A stretch of DNA of 64,000 bases. Source: Sipunculus nudus. Its lineage: Eukaryota; Annelida; Sipuncula; Golfingiida; Sipunculidae. Position 1 is the stretch's first letter. Every line of letters starts with the position of its first letter. Under the pieces are notes generated by a model. That model ran no database searches and had not been told where the DNA came from. It saw nothing but the letters and a program-made list of their open reading frames with translations. The stretch spans positions 19,799,839-19,863,838 of the forward strand of contig CM049316.1 in the NCBI GenBank assembly GCA_026874595.1, in the 5' to 3' direction. The position numbers and the translations under genes are program-made. Shown in pieces: positions 1-11,318 of the stretch.

Positions 1-438
1 TGGATGATCGTAGACGGCGTACATGTAGGCGTGGTCAAATGTATGGGAAGTGCTGAAGCCCAGATCGAAGACGGCGAGGTAGACCACTAGACGCTCGCCG
101 ATTGTCCAACGGTAGAACGATCGTCGTTTGGTTCTGCGCTCCATAACGAAAAGGAAGATGATGACACTGCTGCTGCAGATGATGCTGATGGAGCAGCTGA
201 CCAAGGCTGTGCTGTGTATGGCGTGGAAGGCTGGCTGTCCCAGCCAATATACGGGAAGCTCGGTGGGCAGTCTACTTTCTTCTGTTATATTCACGGCGCC
301 CTCAAGTCTTTTCTTGAATATTCCTTTTTCTTCAGAGGACGTGTACACGTCAGTAAAATTAAAGTTAACCGCAGAAACAATGTTCAGATTAAACATCCAT
401 ATAACTGCGGCTAAGGCCAAGGTTATATTTAATCCCAT
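1..438 (-). CDS. Putative seven-transmembrane receptor, 5' coding exon (partial)
   Basis: An open frame of 146 codons starts at the ATG at 438-436 and runs off the left edge. Residues 1-23 form a signal-peptide-like stretch (MGLNITLALAAV then hydrophobic to Ser-Ala). The next ~50 residues look extracellular, with N-glycosylation sequons near residues 27 and 50. A hydrophobic segment at about 76-99 is followed by a basic loop (ERRTKRR) and by a second hydrophobic segment at about 116-131 (GERLVVYLAVFDLGFS). A signal peptide, TM1, a short basic loop and TM2 suggest a multi-pass receptor of GPCR type. The family assignment is inference from topology plus a vague resemblance to uncharacterised invertebrate 7TM proteins; the diagnostic TM3 and TM7 motifs lie outside the window. 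The start is supported by the signal peptide directly after it. The overlapping plus-strand ORF at 128-652 is a shadow. Confidence 0.6.
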   Translation of the reverse strand, partial: MGLNITLALAAVIWMFNLNIVSAVNFNFTDVYTSSEEKGIFKKRLEGAVNITEESRLPTELPVYWLGQPAFHAIHSTALVSCSISIICSSSVIIFLFVMERRTKRRSFYRWTIGERLVVYLAVFDLGFSTSHTFDHAYMYAVYDHP

Positions 439-1372
439 CTTCAAATTCCACAAGAAAATATCAATTACAAAAGTTATTTCGGTATATTTACTTTGTATTA
501 TATACCTTTCCAAAGCTATTTTCTGTCGACAGATAAAATGCAAGCATCATCAAAAGCACCACTGCTGTCACGTGATCTATCCCATGTTACCCCGGCTAGG
601 GTTTCACTTTTTTTTAGCAATTCATCAATACCGATTAAACATTTCACCTTAAATTTTGTTCACTAAACCTGATTGAGAAAGCAAACTCCATTTCATCCGA
701 CATTATCTTATATCATATTCCTGTCTCTTATCTCTTACGGCACTTTACGTTTCTCCTTAGTTATGCTTGCCTCAAGCTCAGAATGCTGAAAGCGGTTGTG
801 TTTACTGCACCTTGGGAAAGTGTTAGTATCCTTGAATTTATACAATAAATAGTGTATTGTAGTGACTTTGATATAACCTCCTCAGAGCCCACAGTGAACG
901 GGAATTCCATTCATTTTGTACATATTTACCCTGGTTACAAATGCGTGAGTTGCACGTATGTACATAATTCGAGATAATTAACTCAAGTATTTATAAATTA
1001 TAGTAGAGTCACAACTAACTTTATGTGCTGGCCTATAAGTTCACTCCAGTTTGACCTTCTATTTCTGTATTAATTTACATAATTACATTTTTTTTCTGAT
1101 CAGATGAATATTTACATTGGCAATTTCTCTTGTCATACATATATAGGTTATTACTGCATAAAACCGCTGTTTATGGGATTTAAGGTCGGCATTACAATTT
1201 TTTATTAGTTACAAGCTGCTAAACCATGGCCTCAGATATAACTATTTGATACCGTACAGGGATCGACCTGCCCATACCCTTATATTAACAGAAGAATTCA
1301 TTTACGCCATATCATTATTATACCGAACATGTACTGTGTCCCTATCAGATTCTTTTGACGCCATCTCAGTTA
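439..1372. other. Intergenic, upstream of the minus-strand receptor exon
   Basis: AT-rich non-coding sequence that would hold the 5'UTR and promoter of the receptor gene. I see no confident TATA box or initiator and no coding exon on either strand. Confidence 0.4.
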
Positions 1373-1377
1373 GAAAT

Positions 1378-1412
<35 letters not shown>
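1373..1412. repeat. (AT)n microsatellite
   Basis: Pure AT dinucleotide run broken by one extra A. Similar runs occur at 1996-2062, 6660-6744 and 10779-10816. Confidence 0.9.
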
Positions 1413-1995
1413 CACTTTTTTATTCTTGATGGAGAATTTCTTTCCTTCTCTCTTTCTCTCATATGTCTATGTGTGTGTTTCATAAATTTGCGGTTTTAAA
1501 CAAGCATTAATGGTTATATTTACATAGTTACCTTATTGTTTCACAAGTTTGCCTTTTTTAAAACAAGAGTAAACGGTTATATATACATCACTGCTCTATT
1601 GCTTCACAAAAAAAACACTTGATTAAATAACCTCTCCACTCACGTGTGGGTAATAACCTTATTATTACAACCGCGTATTTAATCATCCGTTTATTGCCTC
1701 AATGCAATGCAATAAATGCCATGATAAAAAATTATGATCTCATTCGATGAAAGCCTGTGTTTGATCGAGCATATTTTTCGAAAAAAAAACTTTTATACAC
1801 TGTCAGTTGAGCTATTCGTGTTCTGCACAACATAGGGCTTTAAGGGCCCAGCTATAAAGCAATTGACGCCAAAGAATCAGGGTCAGAAATAATCCTTTTA
1901 ATTGTAAGTTCAAAGCTTTACCAGTTAATATCGAGTTTGTGTCGACATCATTTAATAAAAACATATAAAATAAATATTAACCTGGAAGCGACAAA

Positions 1996-2005
1996 TTATA
2001 TATAT

Positions 2006-2062
<57 letters not shown>
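1996..2062. repeat. (AT)n microsatellite
   Basis: About 65 bp of AT repeats with two C interruptions (ATACATACAT). It creates a spurious minus-strand ORF of Tyr-Ile repeats at 1952-2137. Confidence 0.9.
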
Positions 2063-2065
<3 letters not shown>

Positions 2066-3150
2066 AATTATTATTACAGATATGTAACACGATGTTTGCA
2101 AACTTAAAACAGAGCACTTATTAAATGATTGCCACAAAAGTAAATGACTAGAAGAAAATATTAAATTTTAGAATCTAGAATTTCAGCTACACATTTTCCA
2201 TTTACGACAGCACATATAGTGATCGACTGCACGTTAATATACAACGATGTTCCATTAAATACCGGCGATTACCTGACAGTAATCGGATTGCTCTTGCCAT
2301 TTTCCAAATTAATGTGTGAGTGTGTGCATGTGTGTAGGTGTGTGTGTGTGTAAAAGCAACCCGCGTGGAAACCAGCTGACGATATCAAAACAACTACCAA
2401 GATAAACCTCTCATCTTGTCTGCGAAGGCTGGTTATAAACCTGACAATGTGTTGCAATTAACAAAGAAAACCATCTTACTTTTGATAAAATACACTATTC
2501 GTAATACAGCAAGTTGATACAATTCCCTTAAAGTCAGTTACAACCAAGCCACTTTTTACTAAGTCAGGAGGAAACCGGCAAAGTAATAGGGTGTATCGAC
2601 TTTACTTTCAAGCCAGCCATAAATCCGTGCGTAAGATGCCTGTGGTCTCTAATACTTCAGTTTACTGTTTTTCAAATATATATGTAATCTTTGTATATTG
2701 CATTAATGAATTGGTAGTAACCTTATTTACACATTATACTGATTCACCAATGGGTCACAGCGCTCAGCTGATCATGATTGGACTATAAATGTATCACCAT
2801 TGTGATACTATATTGAGTAGATAAAGCTTATAAATATTATTTTTTATATTGGGCTTTTATAAAGGAATATAATGTAATATGTGAGTAAATGATAAATGAA
2901 ATAACCTGACAGATGGATTAATATGGAGTAAAATATAGTGGTTTATTTTTTATTTATTTTGGAGGGGTCGAAAAAAGTAATTTATTTGAGCAAATATGAA
3001 TGCAATGACAGTATACTAAGCAGTGGTATAATGATGATAAGGCTATTTGTTTAAGGATCTATAACGTATGGAAAACTGCAAGATTTCAATTTGACAGATA
3101 TAAGGTTATGATTAACTATGCTGATGAGGGGATTCATGAATTTGTGACTG
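2063..3150. other. Intergenic, nothing recognised
   Basis: AT-rich sequence with a short GT-rich stretch near 2313-2351. The small ORFs here (2269-2457, 2591-2788) have no coding character I can support. Confidence 0.4.
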
Positions 3151-3159
3151 TGTGACATG

Positions 3160-6100
3160 ATATTTTGACAAGATCAGTCTTGACAAGGTACATTACTTTG
3201 ATGCCCCTCATGTCTACATATTACACAATATTGACATAATTTCTGGCATGTACATAGGTACCTATGGACAAATGGTCAACAGTACTGAACCACCTGGAAG
3301 GTTAAAATCTTAAAAATATGATGAAATGTAGATACATTTGAGAGGAAGAGGTAATCTAGGCCATGGTTGGTTCATATGATTAAAGAAAATGTTGCAAATA
3401 ATATTTGAGATCTGACCATGCCTTTTCATTGGTTACCTTTTAGATAAGCTGTTGACAGTTCAACAATTACCCATTTGTCTGATGAGATCCAATTTATTTG
3501 GGAAACCTTTTTATCAATTTTAGGATATGTATACAGTTGCCATAACGTCCCCACTCAACAGGTGCAATGACTTGATGGGGGGGGGGGGGGTTACAACGCC
3601 TCTGTCTCTCTGTAGATATTTTCTTTAATTATTAAATTTAATGCTATAGCCATAGAACTATTGTTCACAGTGCCAAGGCGCATAGCCTCAGTGGGATGAA
3701 GAAGGGGATGGTGAGAGTTACAACACCCTTGCATATACATACAGGATATGAAATTTAAATCAACAGTGCTTATAAAAAAAAAGTTTATTCATGAACATTA
3801 AATATTTAAAACAGGCAGAAAGATGGAGAAACAAAGCAAATCATTTTTCCCCATTCTACTGAGCTAAGAAAAAAATAACAATATTTGCATTTATTCCTTT
3901 TTTTCAATAAATAATTTTAATCCAGGTTTACGAATGTTACTATAAATTTACAGTATAACATACATGTGATTGTGAATATTTCAGTTGATTCATATTTCTA
4001 AATTGCATCTACATTTGTAGCTAATGTATCTAGTTTATAGTACCTGTCAACAGAATGGGATGGAGGGAGGAAGGGAGGCAATTAGGGTGAGAGAGAGAGA
4101 AAGAGAGACACTCACAGTAGCGGTAGGTCAGACCTGAAGGTGTTATGTAACTGCCCAGTACACTGCATTTGTACTGACCTGATGTAAACAATGAAGACAT
4201 GGTACTTGGAAACTTGAATGAAATCTACAGTTTTTGATCAATTGGTTTCAAATTTAAGATTTTAACAGATGAAATGCTAATTTGTACATGCTGTGAAAAT
4301 TATATCCACAGCACTAACAGGAAACATTTGAATATTTATATTTTTTTAAATGGTATCAGGAAAAAAGAAAAGTATTCTCAGCTATGAAACTAATACATGT
4401 GTTAAAATTAATCCAAGGATCAAAACAACAAATATATTATACCAGGAGCAAACTGGAGTTGGGAATGTTTGATTTTATGAATTGAAATAAAGGATCAGCA
4501 ATATAAATTTTGATTATTTAGCCAGTATAATGTAACAACTGATACAACCAGGAGTTATTAGTCAATTAAATTAAAATCTTTAATGAGCACTTGTCTGAGT
4601 AATATTTTAAATTTTTGACATACTTATTTATTATTTAATTTTGTAATAAATATAAACAACAAGTTAATCACCTGGAAAAGACCTGGAAATTTAGATTAAT
4701 TTAATATAATAAACTGCATCCTTGTCTATCATTATCTTGCTTCATATAATCCCTTATAGTAAACAACAATTTATTTTAATTATTTATTTTTCATTTTTAT
4801 GGTTGAAATGAAAAATACCCAATGGTGACTCCATGGTGTCATTTGAAATACAATTTTGGCCATCCATGGAAGATCCATAAATGATCAGTAATTGCAAGGT
4901 AATTCCCTGTAACTCATTAACTATAAATTCCTTTTCCATTTATTTTTTTAAGTTCTTATCACAAACCAAGAATTAAAGAAAAAGTTTTTGTTATGTTTAT
5001 GGCCTAAACAAATACTAGAGGAGGGGGTTTGACAGTTAGATCTAGCTAAAGCCACGCAAGAGCTGGCTGGCTGCAGAGTGCCTGGCTTCAAGCATACATA
5101 ATTGGCCTGAAGGGTCAATGTGGGGACATGAAGAGGGGCTTCAGTACAGCCTAGGAGTGATATGGTCTAATAAAAAACTTTCATAAAAGCTAGTTTTTGA
5201 TTCCTTTCATAACTTCAGAATTTAGAAGCTAAAATCCTAACGTGTGCAAGATATGAACATTAAATCAACAGTGCTTACAAGGAAAAAACATGCCATGGCC
5301 AAAGTTGGGCAAAATTTAAGGTACTGATTTTATATTTATGCTAATAACTTATAAAATTTGAAAAAATCAGAACTAATTTTGGGAATACAATTGAATCTTG
5401 ATTAAATAATGTTATATCACTGGCAAAAAATGTCTACCTTCAGCAATTCTCATGTTAAGAGAGTAAATATATTTCTTGATTTTTTACAAAGTGCATTATG
5501 TTTGGGCCCAAAACCTTTCAACAATTACACAATACTGACATCATTTCTGGCATATGCATAGCGAATGTATAGAAAAATATGTATATTGTATATGATCAAA
5601 GTCAGATCAGTGGTTTTGATATTAGGCAGTCTTTAAGTGTAACAATGGGTTTTTAATAGAAAAATGAAGTTTTATCTTAATATCTCGAAGGAATGCAGTC
5701 CTAGTGACCAAACTTTTGGTATGGTAGGGGATTTGGGGGACATCTAACTGTATGCCAATTTAAGGAACTTAGAGCTGAAGCTGGGGAGCTGAGCTCTAGC
5801 AAACTGCATAACACTAGCTTGATGTAAACAATATGTGACATGGTGCTTGGAAACTTGAATAAAATCTACAGTTTTTGATCAACTGGTTTCAAATTTTTGA
5901 TGTTAACAGTAGAAATGGTAACAAAAACATGCTTTGAAAAATAAAACCACAGCAGTTACAGGAAAAAAAACGTGCCGTGGTCAAACTTGGGCAAAATTTA
6001 AGGTACCAATTTATATTTTTGTCAATATTTTAAAAAAATTAACAGATTTTCATCTAAATTTTTCTATACAATTAAATTTTGATTAATTAAAGTTGTATTA

Positions 6101-6561
6101 CTGAAAAAAGTCCCTACCTTTAACACTTTTGGTCTTAAGTGACCAAATATCTTTCCTGATTTTTTTACAAAGTCCATTATGTTTGGGCCCATAACTTTTT
6201 AAATTAAATAATACTGACTTAATTTCTGGCATGTACATAGGAACCATATAGAGGAATATTTATGGTAAATATGAAGAAAACAAGATGAGTGGTTTTGATA
6301 TTAGGCAGTCCTGAAGTGTGAAAATAGATTTCAAATAAAAAATTGAGGTTTTTCCTCGAAGGAACGAAGTCCTATTGACCCATTTTTCGGCATGGTAGGA
6401 GATTTTACGGGACATCTAACTGTATGCCGAATTTCAGATTCGTAGTTCCAATGGTTTCGAAACGCGCCAGTCTTACGGACGGACATCCGGACAGACAGAC
6501 GGACGGACGACGGACAATGGACCACGACTATAGCTCAGATGACTTATAGTCAGCTGAGCTA
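3160..6561 (-). repeat. Hairpin-headed dispersed repeat family 1, copy A (composite)
   Basis: Reverse-complement copy of the element at 22319-25621 and 42374-44357. Its head, an imperfect inverted repeat with a 3-nt loop, is at 6531-6561, followed leftward by a GGACGGAC-type tract at 6481-6510 and then the body. Internal modules recur within it: the phrases around TTTCTGGCATGTACATAGG and the AATCTACAGTTTTTGATCAA motif appear two or three times (near 3230, 4220, 5540, 5870, 6225). Older than copies B and C. The left edge is uncertain. Confidence 0.6.
3577..3590. repeat. G14 homopolymer
   Basis: Run of 14 G. Comparable runs are C16 at 25977-25992 and a G run at 60484-60496. Confidence 0.8.
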
Positions 6562-6659
6562 AATACTCTATACATGTCATTGTTTGTTTACTTATTTTTC
6601 AGTTTATATTTAATAAGTTGTATTTTTTTTTTCTTTTTCACGTGACTACGTATTATGAA

Positions 6660-6706
6660 TCATATATATATACATGAATATATATATATCTATATATATA
6701 TATATA

Positions 6707-6744
<38 letters not shown>
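6660..6744. repeat. (AT)n microsatellite with GT interruptions
   Basis: About 85 bp of TA repeats interrupted by TGTACA and ATCT, directly downstream (gene sense) of the lectin gene's last exon. Confidence 0.85.
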
Positions 6745-6748
<4 letters not shown>

Positions 6749-6805
6749 AATATCTCTGTATGTGTGTGTTGGATTCATGGCCCTTAATTTCCACAATAAA
6801 GACAT

Positions 6806-6827
6806 CCATTCATTCATTCATTCATTC
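6806..6827. repeat. (ATTC)n microsatellite overlapping a stop codon
   Basis: Five tandem ATTC units. On the minus strand they supply the last residues and the stop codon of the lectin exon. Confidence 0.8.
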
Positions 6828-7035
6828 TCAGATATTGATTTCATTTCACAGAAAAATTTCTGCATCTTATAACACATTCTGTCATTCCATCCAAGGTGTG
6901 TTATCTCAAGACAGTCTTCTTTTGAGTGGTCGCTGTCCGGTTGGCCATTCATCCAGCCATTGTAGTCAATATCGGCACCAGTTGACCGCCATTTTCATAT
7001 CCCTTCGGTTTCTCCGTCAGAACCAGAGGTCCACG
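6818..7035 (-). CDS. Lectin gene last exon: second half of the C-type lectin domain, with internal TGA
   Basis: Reads AWTSGSDGETEGI, then TGA (6997-6995), then KWRSTGADIDYNGWMNG, QPDSDHSKEDC, GWNDRMC and FFCEM before a terminal TGA at 6820-6818. The order WTSGSD, EGI(W)KW, G-x-P-D, W-N-D, C, F-x-C-E is that of a CTLD C-terminal half, so the internal TGA replaces the expected Trp codon. The last codons (ENE-stop) are written by the ATTC microsatellite at 6807-6827. Confidence 0.7.
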
Positions 7036-7269
7036 CTCTGCCTCCGCCGATATTAAAATAAATTTAATTAAATTTTGAAAATAATACATTGTAAAAATTT
7101 CTTCTAAGACACCTAGGTGATATAGCATTTCAGGTTGAAATAAAATAACGTTATCGTATAGGTCCGCACGTAATTTAATGTTCTCGTGTGTATGTGTTTA
7201 TGTACCACAGTCAAATTACACACTTTCTATATTAAACCGCCCAACCTCTTCTCCTCGGATATTTAGTCT

Positions 7270-7460
7270 TAACTGTCGGAAGTGATGCCATGTGTGTCTA
7301 AATGGGGGTCATTTATCCTATTTCCCCATACAGCCATATATCCCGATGGAGCTATCTCAGCGCCATCTAACAGAAAATATGATTGTTTATTGAGTGGTCG
7401 AACTTGCAACGGCATATGTCGTATTTGGAATAAAATTGCGGGGCATTTGGCATAAGCTAA
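7270..7460. repeat. Diverged repeat, copy 1 of 2, in the lectin gene's third intron
   Basis: Shares order and phrases (GGGGGTCATTTATCC, CAGCGCCATCT, GTATTTGGAATAAAATT) with 8265-8420. Probably two remnants of one dispersed element. The rest of the 7036-8540 intron is AT-rich with nothing recognised. Confidence 0.45.
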
Positions 7461-8264
7461 GTAGGCACGGTGAGGTTTTAGAGTTTATGGGTAAAAATCA
7501 TTACTGCGTTATGCAAGCATGCTCTCTCTTCTTCTTAACTTTTATTGTATGTCAGCATTTTCGGATATGTCTAGTACAAGTTTATTTTCAAGCGCCCCAC
7601 AATCAATTTTCTACAGAAAATCATCAGCCTATCGGTTCTTCTTTGATAAGCAGATCATTTTATTTACATTTCTGATGTACCAGTCAAATTACACAGGCGT
7701 GCCGTTAATTTTCAATTGAGAGTGAAATGATTCTTTTTCTTACACATCCTTGTTTTTTAAAAGAAAAAAAGACTGACTGCCAAAAAGTTGCTCAGAACGT
7801 CATTTTTTTAATATTTATTCATTCACTACGTCATTGTTCCATGTGCAGAATCTTTAAGAGTAATGAGTTTATATTAATATTGGCATCAAAATAAATTTCG
7901 AATTTTGTCATGGTATTCATGACGAAAATTAGAATATATAGGAGTTTGGATCACATATATGAATCAAATAGATATATTATTTAAATTTATAATGAAAGAA
8001 AAATAGGTCAAATCTTTTTTTCTAATTATCTTTATGTAATAAGTTATACTGTCATGATTGTATGTCAACTGTTTTCTCAAGTTGTTTGTTGATATGGGAA
8101 TATTGTATATACATTTGAATGTACTCTTCCCTGAATGATAACAATAAGACCACGATGTGTCAAAGTCAATGAGACCACCAACTTCCGCACTTCTTAGGTC
8201 GACCAAAGCGGGTGTTAGTACATCTATATTATAACTGACGGTGGTCTTACTCCACCTTTTTTGT

Positions 8265-8420
8265 TAGGGCATTTGTGTCCTAAAGGAGTCATTTATCCCA
8301 TGTTACATTATTTTTCGAAGGAAGTATCGCAGCGCTATCTTTCCGAAACTACGCCTGTGTATCCACAGCGCCATCAGTAGTATTTGGAATGAATTAAGCT
8401 GGTGTTCCAGGGCAAAATTA
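8265..8420. repeat. Diverged repeat, copy 2 of 2
   Basis: Matches 7270-7460: GGAGTCATTTATCCC, CGCAGCGCTATCT, GTATTTGGAATGAATT. Confidence 0.45.
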
Positions 8421-8540
8421 TGGACAGGTAATACAAGTTTGTGGTAATAAGTTACCTGAAGATTTAAGAAAATTCGATGAAAGAGTTAGATAATTCTGTA
8501 TGTTCAAACATCTTCACAACATTCTGGCATTCATGGTTAC

Positions 8541-8732
8541 CCATTTCTTCTCTGAGGCGACTGATGTGTTTGTCTTCTTCTGCAGTCTCCAAAGCAACCA
8601 GGGCGGCGCCTATGGATTGACAGTTTGCGCGTGCAGACTCCCTTGTCACGATCCCTTCCCCAAGTCTGTAGCATGAAGGCGTGTCATCTTCGGAAAGGGG
8701 ACGGAAAATATGCCCAAAGCCTTCAGGACAAA
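8541..8732 (-). CDS. Lectin gene exon 3: first half of a C-type lectin domain
   Basis: The acceptor ACCCTCAG precedes 8732. The exon encodes CPEGFGHIF, SCYRLGEGIVTRESARANC and GAALVALETAEEDKHIS, the classic N-terminal half of a long-form CTLD: the extra Cys pair, the first domain Cys, and the L-V-x-L/I-E-T-x-E-E helix and strand. The donor is taken at 8540 (ATGG then GTAACC). Without splicing the frame reads into an unrelated tail and stops near 8464, losing the second half of the fold. Confidence 0.8.
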
Positions 8733-9029
8733 CTGAGGGTACACAATAAATAAATAATGAAATAATGAAATAAGAAATATAGAAATAAGATTTATCAAAT
8801 CATATTTTTATTTATTTATATCCATTGAGAATAACGCCTTTATACATGGTCAATGAAATTAGTAAGGTTTCTGAAAGCAAAATCCTAAACCTGTCCCCTG
8901 TTTATTGTATTCTAAAATGTTTAATTTACTTGTATATATTTTTAATGTTCTTAAAGTTTGATGCTCGTGTATCTGAAATATTTTCCTAATTTGTTTCACA
9001 TCATCTTTCAGAGATAAAAATATTCTTAC

Positions 9030-9311
9030 CATATTTGCCTTGTTTTCTTTCTTTGCCTGTCATGATGTCACATCCGCTCTGAGGCTCTACGTCATACCCT
9101 GCTGCGAGAACAAGTTGCCAGGTTCCATTATTCATCACGTTGACAGTTTTGCAGGAGTAATCCTCGTTGCATCTCACCGCACATCTTATGTAAGTCTCCA
9201 TACCCTGTTGAGGTTTTCCGGTTGGTAGCACATTGTCGATAAAATCTGACACACCACAATGGCTTTCTTTTATGTGATAGAACTGTTGCTGTGTTACTGC
9301 GGCAGATCCAA
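9030..9311 (-). CDS. Lectin gene exon 2: PAN/apple-like domain
   Basis: The acceptor GTTACAG precedes 9311 and a GTAAG donor follows 9030. The 282-nt exon encodes HCGVSDFIDN, then YIRCAVRCNEDYSCKTVNV, then a late SGCDIM. Cys spacing (C-x3-C-x5-C then T/V-N-V) resembles the core of PAN/apple domains, which mediate protein or sugar contacts in secreted proteins. The domain call is by pattern only. Phases are 1 in and 1 out. Confidence 0.65.
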
Positions 9312-9633
9312 CTGTAACAAATCTTAAATAAGACTTTCGCTCCCATAACCCTTTGTGAATTATTTCACCTCCGAAGGGTGGCGATAGGGATTGTCTTTAC
9401 TCTTGGTTTTTGTTTGGTGCTATTTTACGCAAAACGTAATAATTTTAATGAAACTCTCTAACTCATTTCTGTTGTATATAGCTAGGCTCGTATGTATATT
9501 AAGGCTCATAACTGTAAATGATTTAATTACATTGTACCAAAGACAACCCTAAAGGTAGAAAGGATTTGGACCGAGAACTCTAAGAAATTTTAACAACAAA
9601 TAAGCAACAGAAACCGATAACGCAATGTGTTAC

Positions 9634-9673
9634 CTAAAAAACAAACGTACAGGAACATGGCTACATTCCCCAT
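9634..9673 (-). CDS. Lectin gene exon 1: signal peptide
   Basis: ATG at 9673-9671 gives MGNVAMFLYVCFL, a short hydrophobic leader, then phase 1 at a GTAACA donor (9633). Spliced to the exon at 9311 it continues VGSAAVTQQQ, a credible signal peptidase site after Ala. The in-phase join and the leader together make this the likely start. Confidence 0.6.
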
Positions 9674-10620
9674 TTTTCTGCTGGGTACCCTTTCGCCAAC
9701 TGTCTTTTCTGCTCTTCTGAGTGTGGACTGTAAGACGAGACCAGGCTTACTTGTCTCTACTGTCAAATTCAAAATCAAAATTTGTTACATGTCAAGAAAC
9801 ACCTTCTGTTTACATTTCACAAGCGCATGCTTACAAAATACATGTATTACTTATTCTGTGAAGTCCCTACAACAAAAACAGCCATGTTATGTAATTTGCC
9901 CTGAAACAATTTTTATCCAACACACTTGAACGGCCTTCATTGTACACTTTTATACCTACACCGTTGGTGTATGTAGCAGCCCCGGTGAAATGTGGACGTC
10001 AGGTTCGACTCCAACAGTCCGTAAACAGCAGAGTCGTACTCTTGTGAGTCCAAGTCTGCGCAGTGTCTGCTTGGAAGGGGTTTACATAGCCTCGTGGTAA
10101 GGAAAATAATCAGGGTTGGTTAGTTTTCTGACGTTTGGAAAATCAACCTCTCTTTGGCTCTTTTGTATGGTTCTTTTCAATAGATAAAATAAAGTGTCTA
10201 TCGGCTGACATACTCTTTATATCAGCAATGAAAGGTCTTGGTTTGGTATGCATTTATACCGAGGACGGCAATGACAATATTGACAATAATAGGCACAATT
10301 CTTGTGAATATAAAAGGTTTCAATAATGTGAATTAATTAATTAAATTAATTGGATTCGATGCTTGTAAATACATCAGTCTTAAACTCCTATACGCTTTTT
10401 TTTTCATTTTGCCTGAAATAAATTGTGAACACTTTAATACCTTGTCAAATATTTTCTGACATCAATACCTATCTTGTTTCCATTGAAAACCAAAGTGTTC
10501 AAAAGAATGAAATATAATAAATGCATTTTAAGGTTGTCATTTTCTTTCTGTCAAGTTCGCATATATGTTTACATGAATCCAGGGTCAAGTATCCTGTCTG
10601 GCGTCAATTAATCGTTAAGG
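9674..10620. other. Intergenic, upstream of the lectin gene
   Basis: Would contain the lectin promoter. A perfect RNA polymerase III B-box-like string (GGTTCGACTCC) lies at 9999-10009, which may mark a tRNA-derived SINE relic, but no matching A box or cloverleaf is convincing. No other coding exon seen. Confidence 0.35.
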
Positions 10621-10775
10621 GTGGGGGATGACTGGCAACTTTATATGTATCTTTATTGATATTGAAAAAAAATCAGATTTTATTTTAAAATTATGTGTGT
10701 GTATATATATAAATATAAATATATATACATATAAACACATTTCATATATAAATACTTTTACACCAGGTTCATTCA

Positions 10776-10778
<3 letters not shown>

Positions 10779-10816
<38 letters not shown>
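10779..10816. repeat. (AT)n microsatellite
   Basis: Pure AT run of about 38 bp, preceded by degenerate TATAAA-rich sequence from 10697. Confidence 0.9.
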
Positions 10817-10820
<4 letters not shown>

Positions 10821-10937
10821 AGATTAATTCAACACCAGGCTTATATATAAATACAAGAAAAGGGGCTTAAGATGCGTATCATTGTAGATCCGCATAGAAA
10901 TCACACATCAGATTGATAGCATCCATTAAATCATTCC

Positions 10938-11318
10938 ATGTCTCGATTTATCCGCTTTACTGGCATCCCTTTCATGTTCGACGATTTTAACAAACTTCTT
11001 CAAACGCGCCCAAACGTTTCCTTTAAACTTATGATACGGCGTTTTGTTAAGCCGATGTTTACCAATAGGTTGCAGCCATCAGACACACATTATTCAAATC
11101 ACCTAAACTACTTAAATATACCTAAAATACTTTGCCTTCATGGGGCTAAAGAAAAAAACATGCTTACCATTAAAAACGTCCTGCCTTTGCTAAAGAATAA
11201 AGTTCCTAAATTGCATTCATCTCAATTTCGATCGTTACCGACAGGGAAAAGGCAGTCACCTGCGCTTTTGAAGAAGTTTTCCCTTCATGTCCGATCTTGT
11301 ATTGTTGGAATCGTATAG
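10938..11318 (+). other. Unrecognised 126-codon ORF, coding status doubtful
   Basis: An ATG-initiated frame, basic and rich in Leu, Lys and Ser, with no recognised domain, no transmembrane segment and no obvious splice context. It may be chance or a decayed retro-element fragment. Listed because it is the longest unexplained frame in 10-12 kb. Confidence 0.12.

Larger units (their letters stand above)
6818..9673 (-). pseudogene. Secreted PAN/apple plus C-type lectin domain gene with an in-frame stop
   Basis: Four minus-strand exons join in phase: 9673-9634 (signal peptide), 9311-9030 (PAN/apple-like domain), 8732-8541 (first half of a C-type lectin domain, CTLD) and 7035-6818 (second half and stop). 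Each junction is phase 1 to phase 1, and the first three have clear GT-AG sites. The product would be a secreted carbohydrate-binding protein of about 240 residues. The second CTLD half has GQPD, the motif linked to galactose-type binding, plus WND and a final Cys, so a calcium-dependent site would be complete. However, TGA at 6997-6995 stands where the family has Trp (TEGI-stop-KW). Either the gene is a recent pseudogene or null allele, or the base is an error (TGG to TGA). The acceptor chosen for the last exon (7037/7036 AG) lacks a pyrimidine tract. Expression cannot be judged. Confidence 0.65.

Noticed and set aside
128-652. 174-codon plus-strand ORF
   Set aside because: Overlaps the minus-strand receptor exon, which has signal peptide and TM logic; the plus frame has no recognisable features.
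8464-8541. Read-through C-terminus of the lectin exon (GNHECQNVVKMF...)
   Set aside because: It lacks the second half of the CTLD, and a GTAACC donor at 8540 joins in phase to an exon that supplies that half.
9962-10030. tRNA gene suggested by GGTTCGACTCC
   Set aside because: Only the B box is convincing; acceptor and anticodon stems do not pair.
10938-11318. Real gene at the 126-codon ORF
   Set aside because: No domain, splice context or conservation evidence; kept only as a doubtful entry.
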